Source of the DNA: GCA-2746365 sp963711255
GTDB lineage: Bacteria > Pseudomonadota > Gammaproteobacteria > SZUA-229
Assembly: GCA_963711255.1 (NCBI GenBank)
Contig: CAVQDO010000016.1
Span: 91,600 to 155,599 of the forward strand
Length of the DNA stretch: 64,000 bases
Direction: 5' to 3'
The position numbers were made by a program, and so were the translations under genes. A model generated the notes under the pieces. The model did no database searches. It saw nothing but the letters and a program-made list of their open reading frames with translations, and had not been told where the DNA came from. This document shows, piece after piece, positions 1 to 9,324 of the stretch. Positions within the stretch are counted from its first letter, which is position 1, and every line of letters begins with the position of its first letter.

Positions 1-153
1 TTTCGAATCATCCAGACCCTGAACAGGTGCCGACGGATCAAGTATAACGGCAGCAGCAACCACGTTACCGGCTAAAGGTCCACGCCCGGCTTCATCCGTT
101 CCTGCCAGCAGGCCCTGTATACTGGGCAAATCTTCCTGCAATGTTATTTTCAT
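1..153 (-). CDS. rnhB: Ribonuclease HII, N-terminal part (cut by window edge)
   Basis: The first 51 residues are present, starting at an ATG at 153-151 and running off the window edge. The stretch GTDEAGRGPLAG followed by VVAAAVIL is the RNase HII signature and holds the first catalytic Asp-Glu pair. The enzyme cuts RNA in RNA/DNA hybrids and starts ribonucleotide excision repair. In many gammaproteobacteria rnhB follows lpxB on the same strand. Here it is divergent from lpxB, with 117 bp between them, so the usual lpxB-rnhB coupling is lost. The rest of the gene cannot be judged. Confidence 0.93.
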   Translation of the reverse strand, partial: MKITLQEDLPSIQGLLAGTDEAGRGPLAGNVVAAAVILDPSAPVQGLDDSK

Positions 154-241
154 TATTGTATTATCCAGCCCTTAGATTAAAGCCAGTCATTGAGACCGGC
201 TCTGCCAGTACGCCTGCCGTATACTGTCAGCGTACTGCCTG

Positions 242-247
242 TATAAT
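242..247 (+). promoter_or_regulatory. Possible -10 element upstream of lpxB
   Basis: A perfect TATAAT lies 24 bases before the GTG start of lpxB in the divergent gap with rnhB. No good -35 hexamer stands at 16-18 bp, so this is only a candidate. Confidence 0.35.
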
Positions 248-270
248 AACAAAAAAAACGTAGCCATATT

Positions 271-1437
271 GTGCCCATAGAAACCATAAAAGATCATCAA
301 AAACAGATCGTGATCGTCGCCGGTGAAGCCTCTGGTGATGCCCATGCTGCCCGCCTGGTGACAGAATTGAAAAAACTGGATAACAACATCTCGTATCGTG
401 GTATGGGCGGTGACAACCTGCGTAATGCCGGTGTTGATGTATTTATTGACATGGCCGAGCTTGCTGTAGTTGGCATTGTAGAAGTACTGCTGAAATACAA
501 CATGATCAAGGCAGAGCTGAATAAGTTAAAACAGAATATCGCCAATAACCCGCCAGATCTTCTAATCCTTGTTGATTACCAGGAATTTAACCAGCGGCTG
601 GCCGCCTATGCCAAGAGCATCGGCATTAAAGTGTTATTTTATATTGGCCCGCAGGTCTGGGCATGGCGGCCAAAACGCGTCCACAAAATGGCAAAGATCG
701 TTGACCACATGGCGGTAATACTGCCGTTTGAAAAAGAGCTTTATGCAGAAGCCGATGTAGCTGTCACCTTTACCGGCCACCCGCTAACCGATGAAGTTAT
801 CGCCGACAAAACAAAACAGCAGGCACGTACTCAATTACAGATTGAGGACAGGACTACCGTCGGCCTGTTTCCAGGCAGCCGCAGCGGCGAAATAAAACGG
901 GTACTGCCAATTCTGCTTGAAACGGCACAGATACTAATAAAAGAAAAACCCGGCATTCAATTTGTCCTGCCCGTTGCCAGTACCATTAAAGACGAAGACC
1001 TGGCTCCCTTTAAGGAAACCCTTGAAAGCCTGGCGGTTAACACTACCAGCCAGCCGTTTTATGACGTTATCCAATCCTGCGATATCATACTAAGTGCATC
1101 AGGTACTGCCATACTCGAAATCGGCCTGCTGGAAGTTCCCATGGTAATCGTCTTTAAAATTGCCGCGCTTAGCCATTTCATCTTAAGTAAAATGGTTAGC
1201 GTCAAGCACCTGGGACTGGTTAACATTATTCCGGGCAAAGAAATTGTTAAGGAATTCATTCAGCAAAATGCTGTGCCGGCAGACATTGCCGAAGAAGCAC
1301 TGCGACTGCTCAACGACAAGCAATACTATGAAAATATGCGTCATGAACTATCATTAATACGTCAGCAGCTGGGTGACGGCAATGGCTCCAGGAATGTTGC
1401 CAGGCTTGCATACGAAATGCTGCATGAAAATGACTAG
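271..1437 (+). CDS. lpxB: Lipid-A-disaccharide synthase LpxB
   Basis: LpxB joins UDP-2,3-diacylglucosamine to lipid X, making the disaccharide core of lipid A at the inner face of the inner membrane. The 388-residue product is close to the family length of about 380. GEASGD lies at residues 18-23, near its usual place, which supports the GTG start. GPQVWAWRPKR is near residue 126 and FPGSRSGEI near residue 200; both are typical of this GT19 family. No lpxA or lpxD is adjacent, and rnhB is divergent. The next gene, mlaA, also concerns outer-membrane lipid asymmetry and follows 62 bp downstream on the same strand. Confidence 0.96.
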   Translation: MPIETIKDHQKQIVIVAGEASGDAHAARLVTELKKLDNNISYRGMGGDNLRNAGVDVFIDMAELAVVGIVEVLLKYNMIKAELNKLKQNIANNPPDLLILVDYQEFNQRLAAYAKSIGIKVLFYIGPQVWAWRPKRVHKMAKIVDHMAVILPFEKELYAEADVAVTFTGHPLTDEVIADKTKQQARTQLQIEDRTTVGLFPGSRSGEIKRVLPILLETAQILIKEKPGIQFVLPVASTIKDEDLAPFKETLESLAVNTTSQPFYDVIQSCDIILSASGTAILEIGLLEVPMVIVFKIAALSHFILSKMVSVKHLGLVNIIPGKEIVKEFIQQNAVPADIAEEALRLLNDKQYYENMRHELSLIRQQLGDGNGSRNVARLAYEMLHEND

Positions 1438-1499
1438 TCGCATAATTAAAACAGACAGAACAACAATAAAAAAACGCTGTTACTGCAGCCCGAACTTTC

Positions 1500-2343
1500 G
1501 TGAATAAATATAAAAATAAATTTCTACTTAACTGCACTCTCATTATTAGTTTTCTGATAATGACTGGATGCGCTACTATCGAGGGCCCGGCGAATCCAGA
1601 CGACCCCCTTGAACGATACAACCGCAGCATGTTTGCTTTTAACGAGAGCGTCGACAAATATGCCTTCAAACCGGCGGCAGAGGGTTATAACTTCATTATG
1701 CCTTCATTTGCCAGCAAAGGCGTAAGTAACTTTTTTAGCAACCTTGATGACATTGTTGTTTTCTTTAACCAGATACTACAGTTTAAATTCCACGACGCTA
1801 CTGCAACCTCTGCACGGCTGGTATTTAACACAACGTTTGGCCTGTTAGGTTTGATTGATGTCGCATCGGATATGGACCTGCCAAAACACAATGAAGACTT
1901 CGGCCAGACGCTGGCATCATGGGGCGTTGACAGCGGTCCATTTATTGTACTTGCCGCTTCTTGGCCCGTTAACTGTTCGAGATACTGCCGGCCTCGCAGT
2001 CGACTGGACCTTCTTTGATCCTGTGCTTAATCGCCAGACACTCAGACAAAGCCTGTTGACACTGACGGTTAAATATATCGATATACGCGCTGGTTTATTA
2101 AAGGCAAGTAACATTCTCGATGAGACTATTCCGGACAAGTACGCGTTTGTCCGTGACGCTTACCTGCAAAGACGGGAGTTTCTTATCCACGATGGAAACC
2201 CGCCTGATTACTTCACTGAAGAAGAGTTATTCAACGATGAAGACCTGTTTAAAGACGAAGATCTGTTCAAACAGGAAGGCCTGAACGAAGGCATGAATGA
2301 AGACGGCCTGTTACTTGAAGTCGCACCCTCAAAAGAGCAATAA
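1500..2343 (+). pseudogene. mlaA: MlaA/VacJ outer-membrane lipoprotein, disrupted by a +1 frameshift
   Basis: MlaA removes mislocalised phospholipid from the outer leaflet of the outer membrane and passes it to the Mla pathway. The first frame (GTG start at 1500, stop at 2018) has a signal peptide with lipobox MTGC (Cys24), then the family segments DPLERYNRSMFAFNESVD and NTTFGLLGLIDVA. At about 1950-1953 the conserved GPFIVLPLLGPLTVRDTAG segment moves to the +1 frame, which continues to the stop at 2343. Dropping one base in gtacttgccg restores one complete protein of about 280 residues. The C-terminus adds an acidic repeat-like stretch (EELFNDEDLFKDEDLF). No other mla gene is nearby. Whether the break is real or a base-calling error cannot be told here. 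Confidence 0.88.
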
Positions 2344-2374
2344 ACGGAAACAGGATTATCTGCAGTTACGTTAA

Positions 2375-4105
2375 TTAGATATTTTCGTCTATCCGAATGC
2401 AGTTACGGCCGTTTTGTTTAGCCTTGTAGCAGGCCACATCAGCCGCACTCACAACCTGCTCTACCGTAGCGCCAGGAAACAGACGGGTAATACCGATACT
2501 GACACCGATACTAAAACATTGCGCACGCCAGTTAAATTCGAAATTAGCGATAAGCTTTTGCAGTTTTTCGGCAAGTTTTATTGCTGCATTTAATGGACAG
2601 TGCTCCATCAAAACAACAAATTCATCACCACCAAGCCTGGCCAGGGTGTCACGCGAACGGATGTTCTCACGCAATATCGACGTTACCTGGCGCAATAGTT
2701 CGTCACCGGCGGCATGGCCGTGCGTATCATTAATGATCTTAAATTCATCAAGATCAAGAAAGCACAGTATGTGTACATCTTTGTCAGTGGTTTCCGCAAG
2801 TACACGCTGCAACCGGTTCTCCAGTTCACGGCGGTTAATCAGTTTTGTTAACGAGTCATGGGTGGCATGAAATGCCAGTTTTTTCTGTAATTCCCGTCGA
2901 ACAGTGATATCACGGCAAACAACCAGCAAACGGGGATCGTAGGCATCTTCATCCAGCTTTACCCGCTGGTGTACCCATAAACCCGAACCATCACTTCTTA
3001 GCATCTTGTACTCGATGCCTTCATCATCCTTACCGCTAAGAAACACTTTACCAATATGAGCAATAACCCGCTCCACATCAGCCTTATCAATTATCATGGT
3101 TGCGTGTTTACCCAGCAGCTCTTCCCTGCTATAGCCAAGCATGTCCGCACCTGTCTGGTTAATCGACAGGATTTCACCGTTTTCATTGATGGTTGTGTAT
3201 ATATCGGGAGCAAGATCATATAGTGCCTGGTAGCGTGCTTCACTTTCCAGTAATGCCTGCTCATACCTGACGGTCTCGGTGACATTGCGAAACATACCTC
3301 GCGTTGATGTGACCACACCATTTTTAATGATACTGCCACATTCACCAATAAGATGAAGGGTTTCACCTGACTTTGTCAGAAATTTAAAATCGATTGTTGG
3401 CAAACGCCTGCCGGACTGCAAACGCTCGAAACGCTTCGAACAACTGTGCCGGCTTTCCGGGTGTAACACATCGGTGAGTTTGAGTGATTTTAGTTCTTCG
3501 CGAGTAAAACCCATCGCCTTATGCCAGGTATCATTGGTATAGATAAAGCTGCCATCAGGGGCAATACATTGAATTAAGTCGCCCGTGTTATTAAAGATAT
3601 CTTTATATTGCTCAACGCTTTCTATTAATTCATGTTCAAGCTGTGACTGTTGATTTATACGCTTAAAGCGGTTAATTAATGTATTAATAGCAACCGGAAG
3701 AATCTGTAAAAACGGGAGATCATTTTGAATAAGCTGGCAGTGATCATATTCCAGACAATGGAGAGCAGCATTTAGCGAACCGGTACCAGTAATTAATATA
3801 ATAGGCAGCGACAGGGAAAGGTCTTCAAAAATTTCAAGAATATCATTGGCAGAAAAATCAACCAGCTCCATCTCACTGATCAGCAGTTGCCAGTTCTGTG
3901 CTTCCGGCCGCAAGGGCTGTGCTGAAGTTGATATCGGAGTGACTGACCCCGTTATCGGCTGAGCTAGCGCCTCGGTCAATTCCTGTCGGGTACCTACCCG
4001 GTAAAAATTATAATCGTAAGAATGCGGTTTAAGTGCTTTTTTAATTGCCTTAGCGGTATCTGCAGAGCCCACTATTAATACATTTAATGTATCAGCCGAC
4101 ATCAA
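2375..4105 (-). CDS. Diguanylate cyclase with receiver-like domain, two PAS domains and GGDEF
   Basis: This 576-residue soluble protein should make c-di-GMP from two GTP. Residues 1-150 resemble a response-regulator receiver but look degenerate. Two PAS sensor domains follow (about 165-290 and 290-410), then a GGDEF domain. The active-site loop GGDEF is intact at 492-496. An RSRD sequence at 483-486, five residues before it, fits the RxxD inhibitory I-site, so product feedback is likely. There are no membrane segments. The gene stands alone, convergent with mlaA. The signal it senses is not evident. Confidence 0.9.
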   Translation of the reverse strand: MMSADTLNVLIVGSADTAKAIKKALKPHSYDYNFYRVGTRQELTEALAQPITGSVTPISTSAQPLRPEAQNWQLLISEMELVDFSANDILEIFEDLSLSLPIILITGTGSLNAALHCLEYDHCQLIQNDLPFLQILPVAINTLINRFKRINQQSQLEHELIESVEQYKDIFNNTGDLIQCIAPDGSFIYTNDTWHKAMGFTREELKSLKLTDVLHPESRHSCSKRFERLQSGRRLPTIDFKFLTKSGETLHLIGECGSIIKNGVVTSTRGMFRNVTETVRYEQALLESEARYQALYDLAPDIYTTINENGEILSINQTGADMLGYSREELLGKHATMIIDKADVERVIAHIGKVFLSGKDDEGIEYKMLRSDGSGLWVHQRVKLDEDAYDPRLLVVCRDITVRRELQKKLAFHATHDSLTKLINRRELENRLQRVLAETTDKDVHILCFLDLDEFKIINDTHGHAAGDELLRQVTSILRENIRSRDTLARLGGDEFVVLMEHCPLNAAIKLAEKLQKLIANFEFNWRAQCFSIGVSIGITRLFPGATVEQVVSAADVACYKAKQNGRNCIRIDENI

Positions 4106-4430
4106 TCCGCCCCATCTTAAAACCCGCCCGAATTCTTAGTATCAAGTTTTGCCTGTTAACATAGTCCATTTATTTACCCTTTAAGATCCTGATATCAGGT
4201 TTTGAAAATCAGCAGTTAACATTCGTTATTCAGGCTGCTTCAATCTCATCAAAAATGTGCTTAACATTGCCATGCTGTGTTTTTATCGCAGTATCATTTT
4301 CAGCAATTACCTTTTCATTCATCCGGCTTTGTCCCTGCCCTGTGCCATTGTCACCGGCTAATCCATCATTGACAAGTCCTGCATTGTATATTAGTATTTT
4401 CTAATATACGTTTACTAACATGACTTATCA
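4106..4430. other. Intergenic region between the diguanylate cyclase and yceI-like genes
   Basis: This 325-bp divergent region has no convincing coding sequence. Its right end holds the promoter and palindrome listed separately. I saw no structured RNA or repeat in the rest. Confidence 0.6.
4369..4409 (+). promoter_or_regulatory. Sigma-70 promoter with overlapping palindromic operator
   Basis: TTGACA at 4369-4374 and TAGTAT at 4392-4397 are 17 bp apart, a good sigma-70 arrangement 34 bp before the yceI-like start. A perfect palindrome with 9-bp arms (gtatattag at 4386-4394, ctaatatac at 4401-4409) covers the -10 box and the expected start site near 4404. That is where a repressor would bind. 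Neither arm is followed by a T-run, so it is not a terminator. Confidence 0.55.
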
Positions 4431-5096
4431 ATGAAAATTCACGGTAAATATTTAATTGCCAGCTGTTTTTTACTGGCACTCAATCTGCTGCCTGTTAGTA
4501 CCTTTGCCACGACCAATGAACCCTGCGCCGCTTTTAAAGATGCGCATATTAACCCTTCATTAATAGCAACAATGCTAAAGGCTGCAGAAGACGGGCACCT
4601 GTACCAGATAAAAGTGGACAGCTCTAAAATGGGCTTTTGTGTGGATAGCCCGCTGGGTATGGTTAGCGGAAATTTTCAGCAATTCGATGGTGGCATTGCA
4701 TTAAAAGAGCCGAGCAATCATACCCTGGTAAGTATCGATGTTAACAGCCTTGAAACGGACCTGCCGCTGACCGAAAAACTGCTTAAAGGAGACACGTTTT
4801 TTAATGCAGAGAATTATCCAGAGATGATTTTTATCAGTACCGGTTTTGAATGGCTAAGTGAAACACGGGGCGTACTGAAAGGCGACCTGAGCATGCATGG
4901 TGTTACCCGTGCAATTGCTTTTTATGTTGAAATCATAGAACTCGACGCTGAGCTGGGTGATGCCGATACTATTCTTGTTAAAGCAACAACAACCGTACAG
5001 CGTTCACAGTTTGATATGTCAACTCTTGCACCCTACGTTAGTGACAGGGTTAAATTATGCATGAGTGTAGAAGCCGAAAGATACAAATCACTTTAG
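4431..5096 (+). CDS. YceI-family periplasmic protein
   Basis: The 221-residue product has a signal peptide ending about STFA (residue 26). A lipocalin-like YceI domain follows: FCVDSPLGMVSGNFQQFDGG, a DTFFNAENYPEMIF segment and GDLSMHGVTRAI match the family pattern. YceI proteins bind polyisoprenoid chains in the periplasm; the physiological role varies and is unknown here. The gene is single, with its own promoter and palindrome, so it is probably regulated on its own. There are three Cys residues in the mature part (C32, the FCVD Cys near residue 65, the KLCM Cys near residue 211). No clear Shine-Dalgarno sequence precedes the ATG. Confidence 0.85.
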   Translation: MKIHGKYLIASCFLLALNLLPVSTFATTNEPCAAFKDAHINPSLIATMLKAAEDGHLYQIKVDSSKMGFCVDSPLGMVSGNFQQFDGGIALKEPSNHTLVSIDVNSLETDLPLTEKLLKGDTFFNAENYPEMIFISTGFEWLSETRGVLKGDLSMHGVTRAIAFYVEIIELDAELGDADTILVKATTTVQRSQFDMSTLAPYVSDRVKLCMSVEAERYKSL

Positions 5097-5193
5097 CAGT
5101 TTCTCTTTTTTTCGAAGCAATACTGGCGAGCGTGATTTATAGATCTGATTTATTTCCTGAATTGCTGGCTGATAGAATCACAAGCTTAAAACG

Positions 5194-5691
5194 TTAACCC
5201 TGGTAATAAATAGCGCGCTGCATGGCGTCTCTTTCCGCGTCCGGATCATCCATACATTCAATCGCATTAATCTGATGAATATATGAATCAGGCAACACAG
5301 ACTCACGCGCGCCGATCAGAACGTGATTTTTATACCATGAATAAGGCTTTAAAGAAGGGTCAATTTTAAGCGCATAATAAGTCATCGCTGTTACAGCTTT
5401 GCCATCAGCAGCTTTAACTACAACCAGCTTTTGCTGGTAGGCATGGCCCAGACCTTCGGCCCGGTCCAGGTGAATTTTTTCCAGCGGGTCAATTTTAAAC
5501 AATACGCCGATAATAAAATCTTGCGGATTCTGCGTATAAAAGGCATCACACTTGGCGGAGAGATCACGACTGGCCTTGTGGAATCGAAGCGCATGCTCGC
5601 GCAATGTACACACACCGATTCGCTGAGCGCTCGGCACCCTCTCCCGTAATCGGGAAAGCGACATATTAGAACCGTAGGCAAAGTACCGCAT
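5194..5691 (-). CDS. Gamma-glutamylcyclotransferase-like (AIG2/GGCT fold) protein
   Basis: The start chosen at 5691 gives MRYFAYGSNMS, with the family's YGSN loop at residues 6-9. An upstream in-frame ATG at 5754 would overlap the end of relA by 44 bp and adds a tail without family likeness. Glu79 in LDRAEG sits where GGCT enzymes have the catalytic acid. The 165-residue length is normal. Such enzymes release 5-oxoproline from gamma-glutamyl amines or peptides; the true substrate here is unknown. The gene follows relA by about 19 bp on the same strand and is probably co-transcribed with it. Confidence 0.8.
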   Translation of the reverse strand: MRYFAYGSNMSLSRLRERVPSAQRIGVCTLREHALRFHKASRDLSAKCDAFYTQNPQDFIIGVLFKIDPLEKIHLDRAEGLGHAYQQKLVVVKAADGKAVTAMTYYALKIDPSLKPYSWYKNHVLIGARESVLPDSYIHQINAIECMDDPDAERDAMQRAIYYQG

Positions 5692-5710
5692 AACCATCCT
5701 GGGCAGCTGC

Positions 5711-7891
5711 TCAGGTAAGTGAATTATCGCCATGCGCGCCACGGCTAACTTCAATCACATTTCTTAACTGTGATATTTTGTCGATGATCCGGGTGAGCTG
5801 CTGCAAATCTTTAATTTCAATAGTAACGGCCATGCGTGCGGTCTGTTCATTTTTATTCGACATGGTATTGATTGCTACAACATTTACCTTTTCGTCAGAC
5901 AGGGTCCTTGTAATATCACTTAACAGACCATAACGATCATTGGCATGGATGAGAATATTTGCCGGGTAGCTTTGTACGTCCGTATCACCCCATTCAACTT
6001 CGATTAAACGCGCCTGTTCTTTTTCCTTGAGATGAAGAATATTTTTGCAGTCAGTACGATGAACACTGACACCCTTGTCCTTGGTAATAAACCCGACTAT
6101 GTCATCATGCGGTACAGGCATACAGCAATTAGCAATTGAAGTTAACAGGTTGCCAACACCCAAAACATTGATGCTGCTTTTTGATTTTTTTTCTGTCTTG
6201 CGCTTGAGCGGCAACTTCGCGGGAATACCGCTTTCACCGTCTTCTGCGGCCTCAAACTCATCAAGCATAGATGACATTTGCGCCAGGCTGATATCACCCC
6301 TGCCGAGATTAATATAAAAATCTTCGGCAGAATCCAGTTTAAAGTGTTGCAGGATTTTTGAAAATTCCGGCTTTACACCGTGGCGTTTAAACTCACGCTC
6401 GCTCAATGATTTGCCATCCGCGTAATTTTGATTCTTATCCTGCTTCCTGAACCAGCTACGTATCCGATTTCTGGCGCGTGAGGTTACGATATAACCCAGG
6501 TGTGAAATTAACCAGTCACGCCGTGGCGATGGTTCTTTTGCTGTCAGGATTTCTACACGTTCGCCATTTTTTAGCTTGTAGGTTAACGGAGCAATACGGC
6601 CATTGACTTTTGCACCGCGGCAACGGTGCCCTATTTCAGTATGCACAGCGTAAGCAAAATCCAGCGGAGTTCCGCCTTCGGGCAAATCAATTACCCGGCC
6701 TTCCGGTGTCAGCACATAAACACGGTCACGAAACATTTCTGTACGAAAACTTTCCATCAGTTCTTCGTCATTTGTTGCTGTTGAGTCCAGCAACTTTCTT
6801 AACGATTCGATACCAGACTGCAAATTACTTTTACCGCTGCCTGATTCTTTATAACGCCAGTGTGCAGCTACACCAAACTCGGCAAACTCATCCATTTGCT
6901 TTGTCCGTATCTGAACTTCTACCGGTTTACCATGCGGCCCATAAACGGCTGTATGCAAGGACTGGTAACCGTTTGCTTTCGGGTTAGCAATATAATCATC
7001 AAACTCTTTATCGATATGGCGCCATTGCGCATGAACCAGGCCCAGAACAACATAACATTCAGCGATGCTGTCAACCACAACGCGAACCGCGCGCACATCA
7101 AACAACTCGTGAAAACTACGGCGTTTATCCGTCATTTTTTTCCATATGCTGAAGATGTGTTTGGGGCGGCCGTAGATTTCAGCTTCAATAGCATTCTTAC
7201 TGGTAATCTCTTTTATTTTTTCTACAACATCGACAATAAACTGTTCGCGCTCTTCGCGTTTTTCATCGAGGTTCTTCGCTATCCGTCTGTAGGTTTCTGG
7301 CTCAAGATAGCGAAACGCCAGGTCTTCCAGTTCCCACTTTAACTGGCCAATGCCAAGACGGTTAGCAATCGGGGCAAATATTTCCAGGCTCTCCCGGGCA
7401 ACTTCCTTCTGTTCCTCAACATCTGCCAGCTTTAACTGCCTTAAACGCTGCACGCGAAATGCCAGTTTAATTAGTACCGCACGCACATCATCCACCATGG
7501 ATAGCAGCATGCGGCGTAATAGCTCAACCTGCTCAGGTGAGGAATCATCCTGTTCGCCATGAAACTCGTGCAACATCACAACACTTTCAACCAGACGCAT
7601 AATTTCCGGGCCGTAAATTTTTTCCAGTGCTTCGGGGTCTTTTATTTTGATTAAGCGTGTGCTGCTTAACAGCGCCACAATCAGCGTGGTCTCGTCAGAA
7701 CCGAGTTCGCTGAGCAGCAGGGCAACGTCCAGTGAACTGGGTAAAGCACCTTCAGTTGGCAGCTCCCATATCAGTTCACAGGCATGGCGCAACAGACTGT
7801 TTACTTCAACATCGTAACCAACCAGCTTATGCAGATACTGGTCAATGGTGAAATCTTTCGTTACCTGGTTAAAATGATGTGTCTTTTGCAT
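5711..7891 (-). CDS. relA: GTP pyrophosphokinase RelA ((p)ppGpp synthetase I)
   Basis: The 726-residue long RSH protein has hydrolase-like, synthetase, TGS (about 395-455) and C-terminal ACT (about 655-720) domains. The N-terminal half lacks the HDxxxD metal site of active hydrolases, having ALLSSTRLIKI instead. The synthetase loop reads KEFDDYIANPKANGYQS near residue 298; its EFDD form is the RelA-type acidic motif rather than the RFKD of SpoT. It should therefore make (p)ppGpp on starved ribosomes but not degrade it, so a SpoT must be encoded elsewhere. Neighbours are the GGCT-like gene downstream and, after 168 bp, fur upstream. Confidence 0.93.
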   Translation of the reverse strand: MQKTHHFNQVTKDFTIDQYLHKLVGYDVEVNSLLRHACELIWELPTEGALPSSLDVALLLSELGSDETTLIVALLSSTRLIKIKDPEALEKIYGPEIMRLVESVVMLHEFHGEQDDSSPEQVELLRRMLLSMVDDVRAVLIKLAFRVQRLRQLKLADVEEQKEVARESLEIFAPIANRLGIGQLKWELEDLAFRYLEPETYRRIAKNLDEKREEREQFIVDVVEKIKEITSKNAIEAEIYGRPKHIFSIWKKMTDKRRSFHELFDVRAVRVVVDSIAECYVVLGLVHAQWRHIDKEFDDYIANPKANGYQSLHTAVYGPHGKPVEVQIRTKQMDEFAEFGVAAHWRYKESGSGKSNLQSGIESLRKLLDSTATNDEELMESFRTEMFRDRVYVLTPEGRVIDLPEGGTPLDFAYAVHTEIGHRCRGAKVNGRIAPLTYKLKNGERVEILTAKEPSPRRDWLISHLGYIVTSRARNRIRSWFRKQDKNQNYADGKSLSEREFKRHGVKPEFSKILQHFKLDSAEDFYINLGRGDISLAQMSSMLDEFEAAEDGESGIPAKLPLKRKTEKKSKSSINVLGVGNLLTSIANCCMPVPHDDIVGFITKDKGVSVHRTDCKNILHLKEKEQARLIEVEWGDTDVQSYPANILIHANDRYGLLSDITRTLSDEKVNVVAINTMSNKNEQTARMAVTIEIKDLQQLTRIIDKISQLRNVIEVSRGAHGDNSLT

Positions 7892-8059
7892 GTATTGTTA
7901 TTATCCGTTACTGAAATACAGCAGGTATTTGACTACAATGAAACTGCCAACATTGGACTGGTGTTTGATAATAAAGTTTAATTCGTAATGGGCCGCATAA
8001 ACAGGCTGTGTAATAGGCTTATGTAGTAATAATAAAGTCCTACGTGGACAGACTGGTTT

Positions 8060-8476
8060 CTACTTTTTGTCTCTGCAGGCGGGGCACTTGCCGTAAAGTG
8101 TCAGGCTATGGTCTGTCACTTCATAACCCTTATCGGCAGCCACTTCTTTCTGGCGATTCTCGATCATCTCATCATAAAATTCTTCAACTTTACCACAGGA
8201 TACACAGACGATATGATCATGATGGCCCTGTTCATTGAGCTCAAAAACCGCCTGACCGCTTTCAAAATGATGCCGATCAACAAGACCGGCAGCTTCAAAC
8301 TGGGTTAATACACGATATACCGTTGCCAGCCCGATTTCTTCACCATCCTCCAGTAAAGCACGATAGATATCTTCAGCGCTCTGATGTCTGACACTGGATG
8401 CTTCCAGAAACTCCAGAATTTTCATACGTGGGAGCGTTACTTTAAGCCCGGCTTTTTTTAAATCACTCGATTCCAT
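8060..8476 (-). CDS. fur: Ferric uptake regulator Fur
   Basis: Fur is a dimeric Fe(II)-dependent repressor of iron uptake genes. The 138-residue product has the N-terminal winged helix with GLATVYRVLTQFEAAGLV (recognition helix, about 49-66), the HHDH metal cluster at 85-88, and two Cys pairs, C91/C94 (CVSC) and C131/C134 (CPAC), that would hold structural zinc. Length and start match the family. It is divergent from bamE across 79 bp, an arrangement common in gammaproteobacteria. I see only a weak half-match to a Fur box in the gap, so autoregulation is unproven. Confidence 0.96.
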   Translation of the reverse strand: MESSDLKKAGLKVTLPRMKILEFLEASSVRHQSAEDIYRALLEDGEEIGLATVYRVLTQFEAAGLVDRHHFESGQAVFELNEQGHHDHIVCVSCGKVEEFYDEMIENRQKEVAADKGYEVTDHSLTLYGKCPACRDKK

Positions 8477-8555
8477 AAAACTTTCTGCTGATTATCACGG
8501 TCATATGCGGTAGTATTTCTGCCCTTTCTAAGAACAACACCATTTAAACACGTTT

Positions 8556-8927
8556 ATGATACTGAGAACCACTCGCATCTGGCGATATTGCCAACTATTT
8601 TACCGCCCTTTAGCAGCCTCAATACTTTGCGGTGTAATTCTCAGCGGCTGTGCAGAATGGCTACCCACGCCCCACCGACTTGATTTGCAGCAGGGCAACA
8701 CCATCAAGCTGGAACAGGTCGAAGCACTGGCAATTGGCATGACGAAACTGGAAGTAAGAAAGATCATGGGCACACCGATGCTATCAGATCCTTTCCATGA
8801 TCAGCGCTGGGATTACATTTATCGCTTTGTCCCAAACAGGGGCTTTGAAAGAAAATCACTCTTAACTTTATACTTTGAAAACGATCAGCTGGTAAAAATT
8901 GATGATAAAGAATATGTGGAGCCGTAA
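8556..8927 (+). CDS. bamE: Outer-membrane assembly lipoprotein BamE (SmpA/OmlA)
   Basis: BamE is a small lipoprotein of the BAM complex that helps insert beta-barrel proteins into the outer membrane. The 123-residue product has a signal peptide with lipobox LSGC (Cys32). It continues with LEQVEALAIGMTKLEVRKIMGTP and FHDQRWDYIYRF, which are hallmark BamE segments. It is divergent from fur and convergent with rnfH. The signal peptide is slightly long, but a later start would remove its basic residues. Confidence 0.95.
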   Translation: MILRTTRIWRYCQLFYRPLAASILCGVILSGCAEWLPTPHRLDLQQGNTIKLEQVEALAIGMTKLEVRKIMGTPMLSDPFHDQRWDYIYRFVPNRGFERKSLLTLYFENDQLVKIDDKEYVEP

Positions 8928-9011
8928 ATAGCAGCGAATAGTGAATTTAAAATCAACAGTAGCCAACAGTAGCCAGAGCAGGCTCAAACTGATTTAGACT
9001 ATTCAGTATTT

Positions 9012-9317
9012 CTAAGCACCCTTCTTCATTGTTTTGCCTTCCGCAGCACGTTTGCGCCTGACCTCTTTGGGATCAGCAATCAAGGGCCGATAGATCTCGA
9101 CACGGTCTCCATCTGATAAAACGGTAGTCATTGTCGACAATTTACCGAAAATTCCAACTTTAGCGTCTTCCAGTTCAAGATCAGGAAAATCCATCATGAT
9201 ACCGGACTGTACAATGGCTGCACCAATGGTGGTACCGGCATCCACGTTTACCGTACGTATTAGCTGTTTATCCGGTATGGCATAGGCCACCTCAACGTTA
9301 ATACTTTCAACGCTCAT
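9012..9317 (-). CDS. rnfH: RnfH-family ubiquitin-like protein
   Basis: The 101-residue protein belongs to the RnfH/RatB family (formerly UPF0125), with a beta-grasp fold like ThiS and ubiquitin. Segments VEVAYAIPDKQ and GDRVEIYRPLIADPKEVRR are typical. The C-terminus is basic and lacks a terminal Gly-Gly, so it is not an obvious sulfur carrier. It follows ratA after 7 bp in the same operon, as in many gammaproteobacteria. Its molecular role is not settled even in well-studied species. Confidence 0.93.
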   Translation of the reverse strand: MSVESINVEVAYAIPDKQLIRTVNVDAGTTIGAAIVQSGIMMDFPDLELEDAKVGIFGKLSTMTTVLSDGDRVEIYRPLIADPKEVRRKRAAEGKTMKKGA

Positions 9318-9324
9318 ACATCAC

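Noticed and set aside
6610..7342. Plus-strand open frames opposite relA
   Set aside because: They are antisense shadows of a strongly conserved gene with no ribosome sites.
5711..7891. SpoT or bifunctional Rel instead of RelA
   Set aside because: The hydrolase HD motif is absent and the synthetase motif is EFDD, as in RelA.
8477..8555. A Fur box between fur and bamE
   Set aside because: Only a partial match (tgattatcac) is seen, too weak to claim.
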